The notes: generated from the letters alone by a model not told the origin. A DNA stretch of 64,000 nucleotides from Mesomycoplasma ovipneumoniae (GCF_035918255.1 NZ_CP142136.1:1-64000); one strand, 5' to 3'; numbered from the stretch's first letter, positions 34,732-44,250 are shown. Translations and numbers: made by a program.

Positions 34732-35286
34732 ATGTACAAAAAATTTTTCGAAGGTATTATTGAAGTTATTACCGGCCCAATGTTTTCAGGAAAATCTGAT
34801 GAACTAATCAAAAGAATAAAAATTCTAACTTATGCAAATATTAAGATTTTAGTAATAAAACCTTTAATTGACAACCGTTTTTCTGATTGTGAAATTGTTT
34901 CGCGTTCAGGTCTAAGAATTCCAACTTTTAGCGCTAAAACAACTCAAGAAATAAAAGATCTATTTGCAAAAGATAAATATGGAGCAATTGCAATTGACGA
35001 GATTCAATTTTTTTCCGAAGATATTATCCCCTTTTTGGATAAAATTGCAAACAAAGGAATTCGTGTGATTGTCAGCGGCCTTGACCAGGATTTTCGTCGT
35101 AAACCCTTTGGTGTTTTACCAAATTTAATGGCAATTGCCGAAAATGTCACTAAATTACAAGCAGTTTGTACAATTTGTAAGCGTGCCGCAACAACATCGG
35201 CCCGTCTTGTTAAATCAGAAAAACAAAACTTAATTGGTGATAGCGCCGAATACGAGGCGCGTTGTCGCGCCTGCCATAACCTATAA
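34732..35286 (+). CDS. tdk: Thymidine kinase
   Basis: 184 aa, type II thymidine kinase. P-loop GPMFSGKS at residues 15-22, IDEIQFF (Walker B-like), the lasso segment, and two CxxC pairs (CTIC, CRAC) that bind structural zinc. It phosphorylates salvaged thymidine, which fits the adjacent nucleoside importer. A 15-nt poly-A tract begins at the stop codon. Confidence 0.96.
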   Translation: MYKKFFEGIIEVITGPMFSGKSDELIKRIKILTYANIKILVIKPLIDNRFSDCEIVSRSGLRIPTFSAKTTQEIKDLFAKDKYGAIAIDEIQFFSEDIIPFLDKIANKGIRVIVSGLDQDFRRKPFGVLPNLMAIAENVTKLQAVCTICKRAATTSARLVKSEKQNLIGDSAEYEARCRACHNL

Positions 35287-35299
35287 AAAAAAAAAAAAA
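35285..35299 (+). repeat. Poly-A tract, 15 nt
   Basis: A15 overlapping the tdk stop codon, followed by a T-rich stretch, upstream of tRNA-Gly. Confidence 0.7.
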
Positions 35300-35350
35300 A
35301 TATTTTTTCTACTAATTCAAAATTTTGTGGTAAAATTATTTTTTGCTAGT

Positions 35351-35424
35351 GCAAGTGTAGTTTAATGGTAGAACTTCAGCCTTCCAAGCTGACTGTGAGG
35401 GTTCGATTCCCTTCACTTGCTCCA
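35351..35424 (+). tRNA. tRNA-Gly (UCC)
   Basis: 74 nt including encoded CCA. Acceptor stem GCAAGTG/CACTTGC, anticodon loop CTTCCAA with anticodon TCC, T-arm GGTTCGATTCC. A single Gly tRNA with U34 fits mycoplasma decoding. Confidence 0.96.
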
Positions 35425-35446
35425 TATCAGGTTGTCCAAATTCTCA

Positions 35447-35471
35447 AAAAAAGCGCGAAAGCGCTTTTTTT
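35447..35471 (+). terminator. Terminator after tRNA-Gly
   Basis: Perfect stem AAAAAAGCGC / GCGCTTTTTT with a GAAA tetraloop. Confidence 0.85.
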
Positions 35472-35480
35472 ATTAACATT

Positions 35481-35512
35481 TTATACATTATTTTAAAAAA
35501 ATAATGTATAAT
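35481..35512 (+). promoter_or_regulatory. Palindrome overlapping the ptsH -10 box
   Basis: Perfect 14-bp inverted repeat TTATACATTATTTT / AAAATAATGTATAA with a 3-nt centre (35481-35511). The right arm contains the -10 hexamer TATAAT (35507-35512) of ptsH. Candidate operator; no regulator is identified. Confidence 0.5.
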
Positions 35513-35547
35513 TTATAAAAGATTTAATTTCTTAAAAAAGGAACAAA

Positions 35548-35817
35548 ATGGAAATAATTTCAGGAACAGTAATAGATAAACTTGGTTTTCATGCCCGCCC
35601 TGCTTCAAAAGTTGCAAAATTAGCGACAACATTCAAATCACAAATTAAAATCATATCTGGTGAAAAATCAGGTAATGCCAAATCAATTATGAACATAATG
35701 GCTCTTGGAATTAAAATGGGATCAAATTTTACCATTGAAGTTTCAGGTGAAGACGAAATTATAGCTGCAAAAGCGATCAAAGAATTAATTATTGCCGAAA
35801 AATTAATTCTTGAATAA
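35548..35817 (+). CDS. ptsH: Phosphocarrier protein HPr
   Basis: 89 aa. The PEP-dependent phosphorylation site His15 is in GFHARPAS and the regulatory Ser46 in AKSIMNIMALGI. It shuttles phosphate from Enzyme I to the IIA domain encoded 2 kb downstream. Own promoter and terminator. Shine-Dalgarno AAAAGGAAC. Confidence 0.97.
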   Translation: MEIISGTVIDKLGFHARPASKVAKLATTFKSQIKIISGEKSGNAKSIMNIMALGIKMGSNFTIEVSGEDEIIAAKAIKELIIAEKLILE

Positions 35818-35835
35818 TTCAGAAAAACCCCACAT

Positions 35836-35864
35836 AAAAAAACCGACGTTTTGTCGGTTTTTTT
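35836..35864 (+). terminator. Terminator after ptsH
   Basis: Stem AAAAAACCGAC / GTCGGTTTTTT with a loop of about 5 nt. Confidence 0.85.
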
Positions 35865-36041
35865 AATTTTTTTGACAGGTTTTGCTAAATTTTGTAAAAA
35901 ACTATAAAAAAATATATTTTTCAATTATTTTCTAGCAAAACCTATAAAATAATGTAAAATTATGGTAATTAATTTGATTTTTTGCGTTATCAATTTATCA
36001 AATTAATTATTTTATATATACAAAAAAAAGAAAGGAGAAAA

Positions 36042-37931
36042 ATGTCCATTTCACTTAAATCAGTTTTCAGTGAAAAAACAAGAAAGAGCACTAACAACTC
36101 TGGTGTTGGGAAAATGCGTAAAATTTTGTCCAAAATATCTGGCGCTTTTATGCTACCAATCTCAGTTATGTCCATTGCTGGTCTGTTCTTAGGAGTTGGT
36201 GCTGCGATTGCAAGTAATGCCTCATCCGCGTCACTTAAACAATTTGGGGACTTTATCCAAGCCCTAGGTGACCCTATTTTTGGCGGTTTACCGCTTTTAT
36301 TTGCAATTGCCTTTGTTATTGCCTTTACTGATGACGCCGGTGTGGCTGTTTTTGCAACAGTAATCGGATATCTTGTTTTCTCAAGCATTCAATCAGTCTT
36401 TATTACTGATGTTGAAAATGGGGTTACTATTTTATTCTCTGGTGCAGGACGTGATCCAGCCGGATTAAAAAGCCTTGTTGGCGCTGCTCTCGGAATTAGG
36501 GCGCTTCAAACATCAGTTTTTGGAGGAATAGCTGTTGGACTTACTGTTCAATATCTATATAATCGCTTTCATACAATTGAATTACCACAAATGATTTCAT
36601 TTTTTGGTGGTAAAAGATTTGTTGCATTAGTTACAATTCCAGTAATGGCACTTTTAGCTTTTGTTTTCCTAATTTTCTGACCATGAATAGGAATTGTACT
36701 TAACCTCTTTGGTGCCTCACTTGCAAAAGTTCCTTATGGATTTGAGTCATTTATCTTTGGTTACATCGAAAGATCATTAATTCCTTTTGGTCTACACCAT
36801 GTTTTCTACGCGCCACTTTGATTTTCATCAGCCGGTGGAGACGCAGGTGCAACTATCACTGAATGAGCTCTTGGTCAAGGAATTGAAGTTGTTTCAAAGG
36901 CGGGTGACGGCGGTGGTTTCGAGGTAGTTGCTAAAGCACAAACAATTCCTGGTGATTCACTTAAAAATATTTTAATTGCCATCCGTGAAAATGGTGATAA
37001 ATATGTTGGTGACTCAACAGCTTCACTTACTTTATTAGGAGCTCCTAACACAATAGATTATACCGTTGATGGCAAAGAATTTTCAATTCCATTATTTACC
37101 TTTTTAGAAAACCATGGTTTCAAAGTAGGTAGATTTGCTGACGGTAAATTCTCAGGAATGATGTTCGGTCTTCCAGCAGCAGCAGCGGCCATGATTATGG
37201 CAGCCCCAAAAGAAAATCGTAAAGTTGCCGCAGGAACTGTTATTCCAGCAGCAGCAACCTCATTTGTAACTGGTGTTACAGAACCGATTGAATTTACATT
37301 CCTATTCTTATCTCCACTACTTTTCTGAGGATTCCACGCATTTATGATGGCACTTTCCTTCATGTTTGCGAATTTAGCTGGAGTTCACATTCCAATGGCC
37401 TTCTCAGGCGGAGTTCTTGACCTTTTAATTTACGGAGCCGTTCCTGTCCAAAAAGGTACTAATTTCTGGTGAGTTTTAGTAGTAGGGCTTGCTTATGTAC
37501 CAATTTACTACTTTGTTTTCCTTTTTGTTATCAAATGGAAAAACCTTGAAACTCCTGGAAGAGGAACAAATACCAAATTATTTACAAAATCTGATTATTT
37601 AGCACGTAAAGATAAATCAAAATCTGCCTCATCAGTTGACCCACAAGTTCTTGCGATCGTTGATGGATATGGTGGAATTGATAATATTACCAATTTTAAT
37701 AATTGTGCATCACGTCTTCGTTATGACATTAAAGACTTATCACTTGTTGACGAACAAAAATTAAAAGCTGCCGGCGTTGTTGCTATAAAAGTTGAAGGAC
37801 AACACCATGTTCAGGCAATTTTAGGTCCAATCGCTGAGCAAATGAATGCAAAAATTAATTCCCAACGTGATTTAATTAAAGCTCTGTCTCAAGACGAAAT
37901 TGATGCAATTTTGAAAAACAAACCGGCTTAA
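36042..37931 (+). CDS. ptsG: PTS glucose/GlcNAc-family EIIBC permease
   Basis: 629 aa with many UGA Trp codons. The N-terminal IIC domain (residues about 30-500, multi-pass: [37 protein letters not shown] segments, [23 protein letters not shown]) is followed by a C-terminal IIB domain whose phospho-Cys lies in [11 protein letters not shown]. It imports and phosphorylates a hexose. Start ATG 36042 is chosen for its AAAGGAGA Shine-Dalgarno rather than an upstream in-frame GTG/ATG-like codon. Glucose specificity is inferred. The IIA gene follows after 3 nt. Confidence 0.9.
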
Positions 37932-37934
37932 CCT

Positions 37935-38471
37935 ATGCCAGAAAAAGTTGAAATGACTAAGTGCCAAAACAAAACTTGCCACTTGCCAGAAGAAATTTAT
38001 TCTCCAGCAACAGGTGAATTAATTGAATTAGCACAAGTAAAAGACGGCGTATTTTCTGAAGAAAAATTAGGAAAAGGTTTTGCAATTCGTGTTGGAAACA
38101 CCGGTAAAAAAGACATTTTTTCACCAATTAATGGTCAAATTAAAATGGTTTTTGCTACCAAACACGCAATTGGATTTGCTTCTAAAGATAATAAAACCCA
38201 AGTTTTAATTCACATCGGAATTGATACTGTCGAACTTCAAGGTAAAGGAATTGAGGTTTTTGTTGAAGCTGGCCAAGATATTAGTGTTGGAGATAAAGTT
38301 GCTAGTGTTGATCTTGATTATTTAACTCAATCAGAAATAAAAAACACCGATATTATCGTTGTTATTCTTCACGAGTCAGATAAAAAAGAATTCGAATTTA
38401 AAGTTCCTTTACAAAACATTGATCAACTCCCAATGCTAGTTGGTCAATCACTACCAGTCAAAAAACAATAA
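37935..38471 (+). CDS. crr: PTS EIIA-Glc domain protein
   Basis: 178 aa. Phosphorylated His77 in FATKHAIGF and the second active-site His in VLIHIGIDTVELQGKG. The N-terminal 20 residues hold two Cys (KCQNKTCH), not part of the classical domain. It passes phosphate from HPr to the IIB Cys of the preceding gene, co-transcribed with a 3-nt gap. Confidence 0.95.
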   Translation: MPEKVEMTKCQNKTCHLPEEIYSPATGELIELAQVKDGVFSEEKLGKGFAIRVGNTGKKDIFSPINGQIKMVFATKHAIGFASKDNKTQVLIHIGIDTVELQGKGIEVFVEAGQDISVGDKVASVDLDYLTQSEIKNTDIIVVILHESDKKEFEFKVPLQNIDQLPMLVGQSLPVKKQ

Positions 38472-38505
38472 AATTGGTCTCTAAATTTTAGAATATTTTT
38501 GTAAA

Positions 38506-38530
38506 AAAACCGCGAAGTTAATCGCGGTTT
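38506..38530 (+). terminator. Terminator hairpin after crr, left copy of IS30 target duplication
   Basis: AAACCGCGA-N6-TCGCGGTTT hairpin. The same 25 bases recur exactly at 39672-39696 on the other side of the IS30 element. Confidence 0.85.
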
Positions 38531-39671
38531 CCCAAATTAAAAATATAAATGCAACACATACGTATTTTTAAAATCGCCGTTTGGCGATTTTTTTTTAAAT
38601 GTTAAATCACCATGTTATCATTAAAAACCTCTAAAGCGGATTTTCAATTAAAAATTTCTCTAGGCATTGAGTTAATTTGACTGATTGTTTTTTGTAAATC
38701 ATCATCACTGATTAGGTTGAAATCAAAACCTTTTGGATAAAACCTTCTAATTAATCCGTTGGCATGCTCATTAGAACCTCTTTGAAATGAAGCATATGGT
38801 TCTGCTTTATAAATTATTACTTTTAATCAATATGCCAATATTGCAATTTCCTCAAATTCAATTCCATTGTCGCAAGTGATAGTTTTGATATGTAAATTAT
38901 TTTCATTTGCAAGATCTTTGATTGCTTTATTGATGGTTTTGGGATTTTTGTTTCGCACTTTTTTAGCAAATAATTTTCTAGTTTTTCTTTCTACTAGGGT
39001 TAGGATATTATCGTGTCCGCTAGCTTTTTTGCCAACTACTAAATCTAGCTCTCAATGTCCAAAATCTTGCCTTGAATCTATGGATTTATCACGTGCTCAA
39101 ATGGGCTTTACATAACCTTCTGGAACTAATCTTTGCACGACATTTCTTGTTCTTTTTCCGCCTTTTTTGTAATATTTTCTGAGTCTGTCACTCCTAACTA
39201 TTACCCATTTATTAGTTTTGATTCAGTTAAAAACGGTCTTTAAAGATGGTCTTTCAATGTTCGGAAAATTTTCAGCTATATAAAAATATGTTGCTTTAAC
39301 TCCATGGACTTTTTTGTCATATTTTAGTGCAAAAATTTTGCTAAACTCCTCATATTTTCCTAACTCAACAAATTTAAAATAATACCTATGATAATATCTT
39401 TTTCGTCTTTTTGTTATTGCTAAATTAGCTTCATAAATTCCATATTCATTTAGATTTCTTTTAATTTCTCTTGAAACAGTTGAAGGCGAAACATTAAGTT
39501 GTTTAGCGATATATCTAATACTTTTATTGTTCTGCAATAAAAACTCAATTTTTACTAAATCTTCGAAACTAAAATGTTTAAATTTTCTTTTTTCCATGAT
39601 GCTCCTAAATAAAAAAAAATGCAACAATAATATTATTATACTATATGTTGCATTTTTATCTTCTATTTAGG
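38531..39671 (-). mobile_element. IS30-family insertion sequence (IS1630-like)
   Basis: 1141 bp. Terminal inverted repeats of about 30 bp: the left end begins CCCAAATTAAAAATATAAAT, and the reverse complement of the right end begins CCTAAATAGAAGATAAAAAT, with 24 of 30 matching. It carries one intact transposase gene. The element is flanked by perfect 25-bp direct repeats that are themselves a terminator hairpin. Duplication of an inverted repeat is the behaviour described for IS1630 of M. fermentans. Confidence 0.9.
38602..39597 (-). CDS. IS30-family transposase
   Basis: 331 aa, intact. The N-terminal helix-turn-helix (SIRYIAKQLNVSPSTVSREIKRN) is followed by the DDE domain: WELDLVV-like first Asp, TITCDNGIEF with the second Asp, and SFQRGSNEHANGLIRRFYPKG with Glu. 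It ends with the family C terminus (NSMPREIFNWKSALEVF). UGA Trp codons in frame show it is adapted to the host code. The start is placed at MEKRKF because AGGAGC lies just upstream. Confidence 0.93.
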
Positions 39672-39696
39672 AAAACCGCGAAGTTAATCGCGGTTT
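39672..39696 (+). repeat. Right copy of the 25-bp IS30 target duplication
   Basis: Identical to 38506-38530, a complete hairpin. Confidence 0.85.
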
Positions 39697-39804
39697 TTAC
39701 TTTAAATTAAATTTAGACTAAAATATACAATAATTTTCAATACTAAATTTATTAAGCGCCTTTTGTTAAAGTTTATTTCTATTTTCTTAAAGTCTAAGCA
39801 AATA
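39697..39804 (+). repeat. Left long direct repeat (pairs with 42538-42629)
   Basis: Begins TACTTTAAATTAA and continues through ACTAAAATATACAA, AATTTATTAAGC and AAAGTCTAA-CAAATA. The same order, with small indels, follows the hairpin at 42514. Together with the hairpin it forms a repeat of roughly 100-130 bp that brackets the decayed element between. Confidence 0.6.
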
Positions 39805-39929
39805 TCTGAGTTTGTCATTCGTTGGCAAAAATTCACTTTTTAGTGAGTATAAATATGCAAAAATGCTGTCAATAAGTGTTTTTAGCCGCTAAAATCTTAA
39901 TTTTTATTAGTTTGTAATTAACCTTTTGC

Positions 39930-39947
39930 AAAAAAAAAAAAAAAAAA
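39930..39947 (+). repeat. Poly-A tract, 18 nt
   Basis: A18 just before the IS3 insertion point. An A17 tract occupies the same place in the paralogous relic (56091-56107). Confidence 0.7.
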
Positions 39948-39960
39948 TGTTTGGTCTAAA

Positions 39961-41366
39961 TAAATTAGTAGAAAAATCTCAGACAATTAGTTTTTTACCT
40001 ATGATTTTGATTGCACCACTTTTGTTAATTTTTTCTAGCATGTTCATTTTAAAAATTTTGGACAAATAATTTACCTTATATAAGAGCTTGGACTTTTATA
40101 TGATAAGCAACTTTGAGGCCTTTCATTGTTATACCAATCAATAAATGAACTTATTTTTTGATAAGCGGTAGCCACATTTTCAAAATTTTGGCCCTCAATA
40201 TTAAGCAATTCGCGTTGAAAAACTGCGTAAAAATATTCAATAGGGCGGTTTGCAAGGGCATTTCCTTTTGGTGACATTGATTGTTGGATACCATTTTGCT
40301 TTAAAAAATTAGCAAATTTGTAGTTCGCATATTCCACACCATGATCTGAATGGAAAAATTTTGGTTTAATATTATACTTTTTGATCGTTTCTTTTACTAA
40401 GTTTATAGTTTCTTCTGAAAATCTAGTTTTAGAAATTGAAAAATTTAGCAGGTAATTGGATTTTGTTTCAATAATTGAGTGTAGGTAAAATCATTCGTTG
40501 TTAATTTTGATAAATTTAATATCAGCAAACCATTTTTCACCAAAATTTTCTGAGCTAAATTCACCTTTGATATGATCTTCAGTCCAAATTCGCGTAAACT
40601 TTTTCTCTTTTGGCGCTGTTTTTCCTTGCCTTTTATAAGCTAGTGATTTTAATCCTAAAAATTCGTAGTGTTTTTGAAACACGTACGTGGATACATAATT
40701 TCCCTGATTTTTGTAAATATTATATAGGACGTCGCGCCCTTTAACTTTTCAATTTAAAATGAAATTTTCACGAATTCACTCAAGTAATTTTTCATCATAA
40801 ATCATTTTCTTTGGTGGTTTTTTTACCCTTATTTTCTCATAAATCGAACTGCGATTAATATTGAAAACACTACAAATTCTAGTGGAATTTTCGATTTTGT
40901 TTTTATCTTTTTCTTGTTCTTGCTTTCGCTTTTTGAGCTCCTCAAGAACAATTGCGGGGTCAACCCCGTATCTTCTAAGAACATTCTCCATTATTTCTTG
41001 ATAAATTTCACGATCGTTTTCAGAAAGATCGTTAATTGTATATTTCCTTTTTGGTTTACGCGGTGATTTGATTTTCCCACGAACACTTATCAAACTTTTC
41101 ATATCATTATTATAAAACTTTTTTTGTCAATTTCTTATCAAATTATTAGCATATATATGCAACATTCATTCTTTATGTGCTTTTTTACTTTTTGATTTGC
41201 TTTTATAAATTTCTCTAAATTCTTCTGCAAATTGCAAAATTGCGTTTTTCAATCCTTTAGATTCGGCAATTTTGATGTATTTAAATTTGTCTTCAATTGT
41301 GAATTTGTATTGTTTCATTTTGACACATCTTTTTTTGAATGTGCCTGAAATTAATATACTAACTTA
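39961..41366 (-). mobile_element. IS3-family insertion sequence
   Basis: 1406 bp. Imperfect 25-bp terminal inverted repeats (TAAATTAGTAGAAAAATCTC... at the left; right-end complement TAAGTTAGTATATTAATTTC...), 19 of 25 matching. It is flanked by exact 14-bp direct repeats ATGTTTGGTCTAAA (39947-39960 and 41367-41380). The empty paralogous site at about 56107-56120 has only one related copy (ATGCTTGGTCTAAG), which confirms insertion. Confidence 0.82.
40071..41318 (-). CDS. IS3-family transposase, single ORF
   Basis: 415 aa in one continuous frame (UGA = Trp). OrfA-like N terminus (MKQYKFTIEDKFKYIKIAE), then an OrfB-like part with a HTH-21 region and an intact DDE core: WFADIKFIKI, FFHSDHGVEYAN and PKGNALANRPIEYFYA. 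The C terminus is FIDWYNNERPQSCLSYKSP. Many IS3 elements need a -1 frameshift between two ORFs; here none is needed. It resembles IS1221/IS1138-type mycoplasma elements. Confidence 0.88.
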
Positions 41367-41380
41367 ATGTTTGGTCTAAA

Positions 41381-42509
41381 ATAAAATTGTGTTATATTAA
41401 ACATCACTAAGAATGAATTAATAAATCGTTGATATTGAATTAAGGGGGAATTAGTTATGTTTTTGCCATAAAAAAATCAGAAAATGCGAATTTTTCATTA
41501 TATTTTTAAATATGATGGAATGCCTTAAATTTGACCGTTTAGAAATCTACAAATTTATGGCTTTTAATTATTGTTCTTTCAAAACTTCATATGTTTTTTT
41601 AGGCTCAATTTAAATAAAAACGAGTTTTCTATTTACATTGAGTTTAAATAGTAGTTGTATTTTTTTATGTTTTTTGTTATTTTACCCATTAATTGATTTT
41701 TGCCGCTGTTTCAAACTAAAAAAGCAGTTTAAAAATTTCATAATTTTGCTTTTTAAGCTAAAATTATAGCTTTTTTAGTTTGTTTTATTTGATTAATGAG
41801 TAGATTTTTCATTCGTGAGTGTTAGATTTAAAATTCAGTGTTTTTGCCTTGATAGTTATTTTTCTTGAGTTTGCCAGTTTGGTGGTGTTCCTATTGACCC
41901 GAATATTTGAAATAGGTATGATTCTTACTTTTACTTCTTATTAAATCACTAATAAAAAAGGTAATTAACTTTTGCCAAAAAAGTTAAAAACGCCCAAAAC
42001 TAAACCAGGACAAAAAAATTAATAGTTTAATATTATTTTAACATTATAGCATATTGCTGTGGTGTTTTTCAATTTAAAATTAATTAAATTCTATTGTTAT
42101 TGTATCAAAATATATAATCTGCAATTATTTTTTTCAGATCTCCTAAAGTTATTTTACTGTAGTCTAACTCGTTTAAGCATTCACTTTTTATAATTGAAAA
42201 TCAGTATTTAGCCTGCCTATTATCTAATGAATTTCCTACACGAGACAATAAAACAGTTCCTGCCATTTTATTTATTTTGTCAATATAGATTTTTGAAGTG
42301 TATTGACATTAGTATTCTCCTTTTTGTCGCATTTGAAAATTTAAAAAAGCTAACACTTTGGGTGTTAGCTTTCTCCTTAAACTCGGACAAAAATGCCATC
42401 ACCCTAGTGTTAATTTTTTTGTCCTGGTTTACAATGGTTTTTTTGCTGCTTTATAATAAATTTTTATCAAAACATATTAACTTTAAAGCACAAAATATTT
42501 AATATCAAC
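41381..42509. other. Right part of relic 1: no intact gene
   Basis: Holds a promoter/leader remnant (Shine-Dalgarno AAGGGGGAAT before ATGTTTTTGCCATAA, a 4-codon stub), an inverted repeat CTCAAT..TAAA / TTTACATTGAG, and a second TIR-like sequence CTTGAGTTTGCCAGTTTGG near 41870. A 91-codon ORF at 42227-42502 has no homologue and is probably chance. Confidence 0.55.
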
Positions 42510-42629
42510 AAAAAAACCGCGAAGTTATTCGCGGTTTCTACTTTAAATTAACTTTATTTGACTAAAATATACAAATAATTTTTAATAATAAATTTATTAA
42601 GCCCACTTTTGTAAAGTCTAAACAAATAT
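42510..42629 (+). repeat. Right long direct repeat with hairpin
   Basis: Hairpin AAACCGCGA-AGTTAT-TCGCGGTTT at 42514-42537 (one base different from the crr terminator), then the TACTTTAAATTAA ... CAAATA sequence shared with 39697-39804. It also serves as terminator between relic 1 and the minus-strand genes. Confidence 0.65.
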
Positions 42630-42644
42630 ATTAAACATTAAAAA

Positions 42645-43328
42645 CTACGGTTTGATATATACTTTCGGCATAAAATACCATGCAATTGAAGTTTTGTATT
42701 TGTTATAAACCGCTTCAATTGTATTTTTAATAAGTAGAACTGATATTTTATGTAAAAAAACTTGACTTATAATAATGGTGATGAGACTTAACGCATATGC
42801 TGTAAAGTGAATACTGAAATAAGTGGTTTTAATAGGCCAAATTCCAACAAATACTGTTAATATTGGTAAGGAGATAAATGAAATAAACATAAAAATCATT
42901 TGCAAAATAAAGAATCTATAATGAACTTGAAATAAAAAGTATTTTTTTTCTTTGTTAAATTCAATTTCATTAGGATAATCTTTCATATCACGAATAATCA
43001 TATTAAAGATAGTAAATCTGCGTGGCTTTAACGATAATTTTTCATACTTTTCTTCAAATTGATTATTGGTTAAATTTATAGCTTCTTTTTTATATTTATT
43101 TATAAATACAACATACCTTATTCAAAAATGTGAAAATAAAATAGATAATGGCGTAATAAAACCCAAAATAACAATTTGGCTTGACGACGTTGAATAATTA
43201 ATAAAGAGATCGCTGTTAGAGGTGGTGAATATAAGAAAACCTATTTCTAAAGGTAAAGTAATAAAGATAATAAATTTAACCACCGAGTTAAAAAAAAGAT
43301 AATTAAAAAGAAGAGTTATTGCTTTCAT
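42645..43328 (-). CDS. 4-TM membrane protein of the accessory island
   Basis: 227 aa, unrecognised. Two N-terminal TM segments (VVKFIIFITLPLEIGFLIF and QIVILGFITPLSILFSHFW), a charged middle of about 75 residues, and two C-terminal TM segments (FFILQMIFMFISFISLPILTVFV and FTAYALSLITIIISQVFL). ATG 43328 lies 7 nt after the stop of the upstream gene, with GAGG somewhat far (12 nt). The architecture resembles the frameshifted gene at 45651-46440. A partner or immunity role for the upstream protein is inference only. Confidence 0.65.
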
Positions 43329-43335
43329 TCAAAAA

Positions 43336-44175
43336 TTAATATCCTCAAGAAAGTATTCTCCTCATATCAAAATCGTCAAAATTTATTATATTATTTCCTG
43401 ATAATTCATTTATATTAGTTATTATTTTTCTAATTTTTTCTTTAAGCTCATTTTCTAAGGACGTATTGTTTGAAGTCTTAATTGTTCGAAAAACAGTTTT
43501 TAAATCATCAAGTTCCTTTGTTATTTTTTGTGCAACACCTAAATAATAAGGAGAATTTGATGAAGTTGCGACAATTGAAAGAACTAATTGCGTTACGGCG
43601 GCTCCGCCTCCAACTAATCCACCTATGATTCAACCAACAGGGCCTAATGCTGCTAGCGCAGGAAGAGCAGCGGCTGTCGCCACCCCAGTTGCTCCTGCCC
43701 CGACCCCAAAGGCGGTGGAATCACTGCTTGCTTTTTTAGATCATTCTAAATTTTGATCAATCACCCGTTGAATTCGTTCAATTCAATCTTCAATGGTAAG
43801 TCTTTGGAATTCGCTAAATAAAGCTCTTCTTACTCTTCTACGAGAGTTTTTACTTTTTAATTCTTGAAATTTTTTATAAATTTCGCTTGTAGATCGAAGT
43901 TTTTGAAAAGTTTTATTTTTTTGGTCTTGATTATTAAAAACTTTGCCTCTAAAAATATAGTTAAATTGTTTATAAGTAAACGAGTCAAGTGAATCTATTG
44001 AATTTCCAAACTCTCTTATTAACAAGTTTTTTGCGTCTTCATCTTGAATTTTGTCTAAAATATTAGCTTCAAGTTTAGAGATTAAATTTTTGAGTTTGAT
44101 ATCAGCATTTTCATAAGGCTGTGCAACAACAACATTGCCCAAACTCAAAAGATTGATTAGTTCTAGATTTTTCAT
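43336..44175 (-). CDS. Hypothetical protein with Gly/Ala-rich hydrophobic hairpin
   Basis: 279 aa, unrecognised. No signal peptide. Residues 1-150 are helical and charged, with a basic patch SRRRVRRALF near 115-125. Residues 155-203 form a long Gly/Ala-rich hydrophobic hairpin (AFGVGAGATGVATAAALPAL, then GWIIGGLVGGGAAVTQLVL), like the membrane-inserting hairpins of pore formers or holins. The tail is charged and helical. Very good Shine-Dalgarno (ACGGAGGAAA). An A17 tract sits upstream of its -10 box. Followed by the membrane-protein gene at 42645. Confidence 0.7.
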
Positions 44176-44211
44176 TTTTATTTCCTCCGTGTTGTTATAA
44201 TTACATTTAAA

Positions 44212-44250
44212 ATTATACAATAATAATTTTAAGTTTTTTTTTTTTTTTTT
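44212..44250 (-). promoter_or_regulatory. Candidate phase-variable promoter: A17 tract plus -10
   Basis: On the minus strand an A17 run (44234-44250) is followed after 16 nt by TATAAT (44212-44217), in the -35/spacer zone. The arrangement resembles vlp promoters of M. hyorhinis, where poly-A length switches transcription. It drives the hairpin protein gene at 43336-44175. Confidence 0.6.

Larger units (their letters stand above)
39805..42509. mobile_element. Decayed mobile element (relic 1), interrupted by an IS3 element
   Basis: Non-coding apart from the IS3. The left end (TCTGAGTTT ... GGCAAAAATTCAC) is a degenerate copy of the terminal repeat CCTGAGTTTCCCAGTTTGAT seen intact at 55559. Its internal modules recur in the same order at 55559-56589: a hairpin ATTCACT/AGTGAAT, AAAATCTTAATTTTTATTA, an A17-18 tract, a promoter/leader block and a GTCCTGGTTT block. 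Flanked by long direct repeats, as reported for IS1634-type elements. No transposase remains apart from the nested IS3. Confidence 0.6.

Noticed and set aside
42227..42502. 91-codon hydrophobic ORF in relic 1
   Set aside because: No Shine-Dalgarno, no recognisable family, and it lies in DNA that aligns with non-coding relic sequence.
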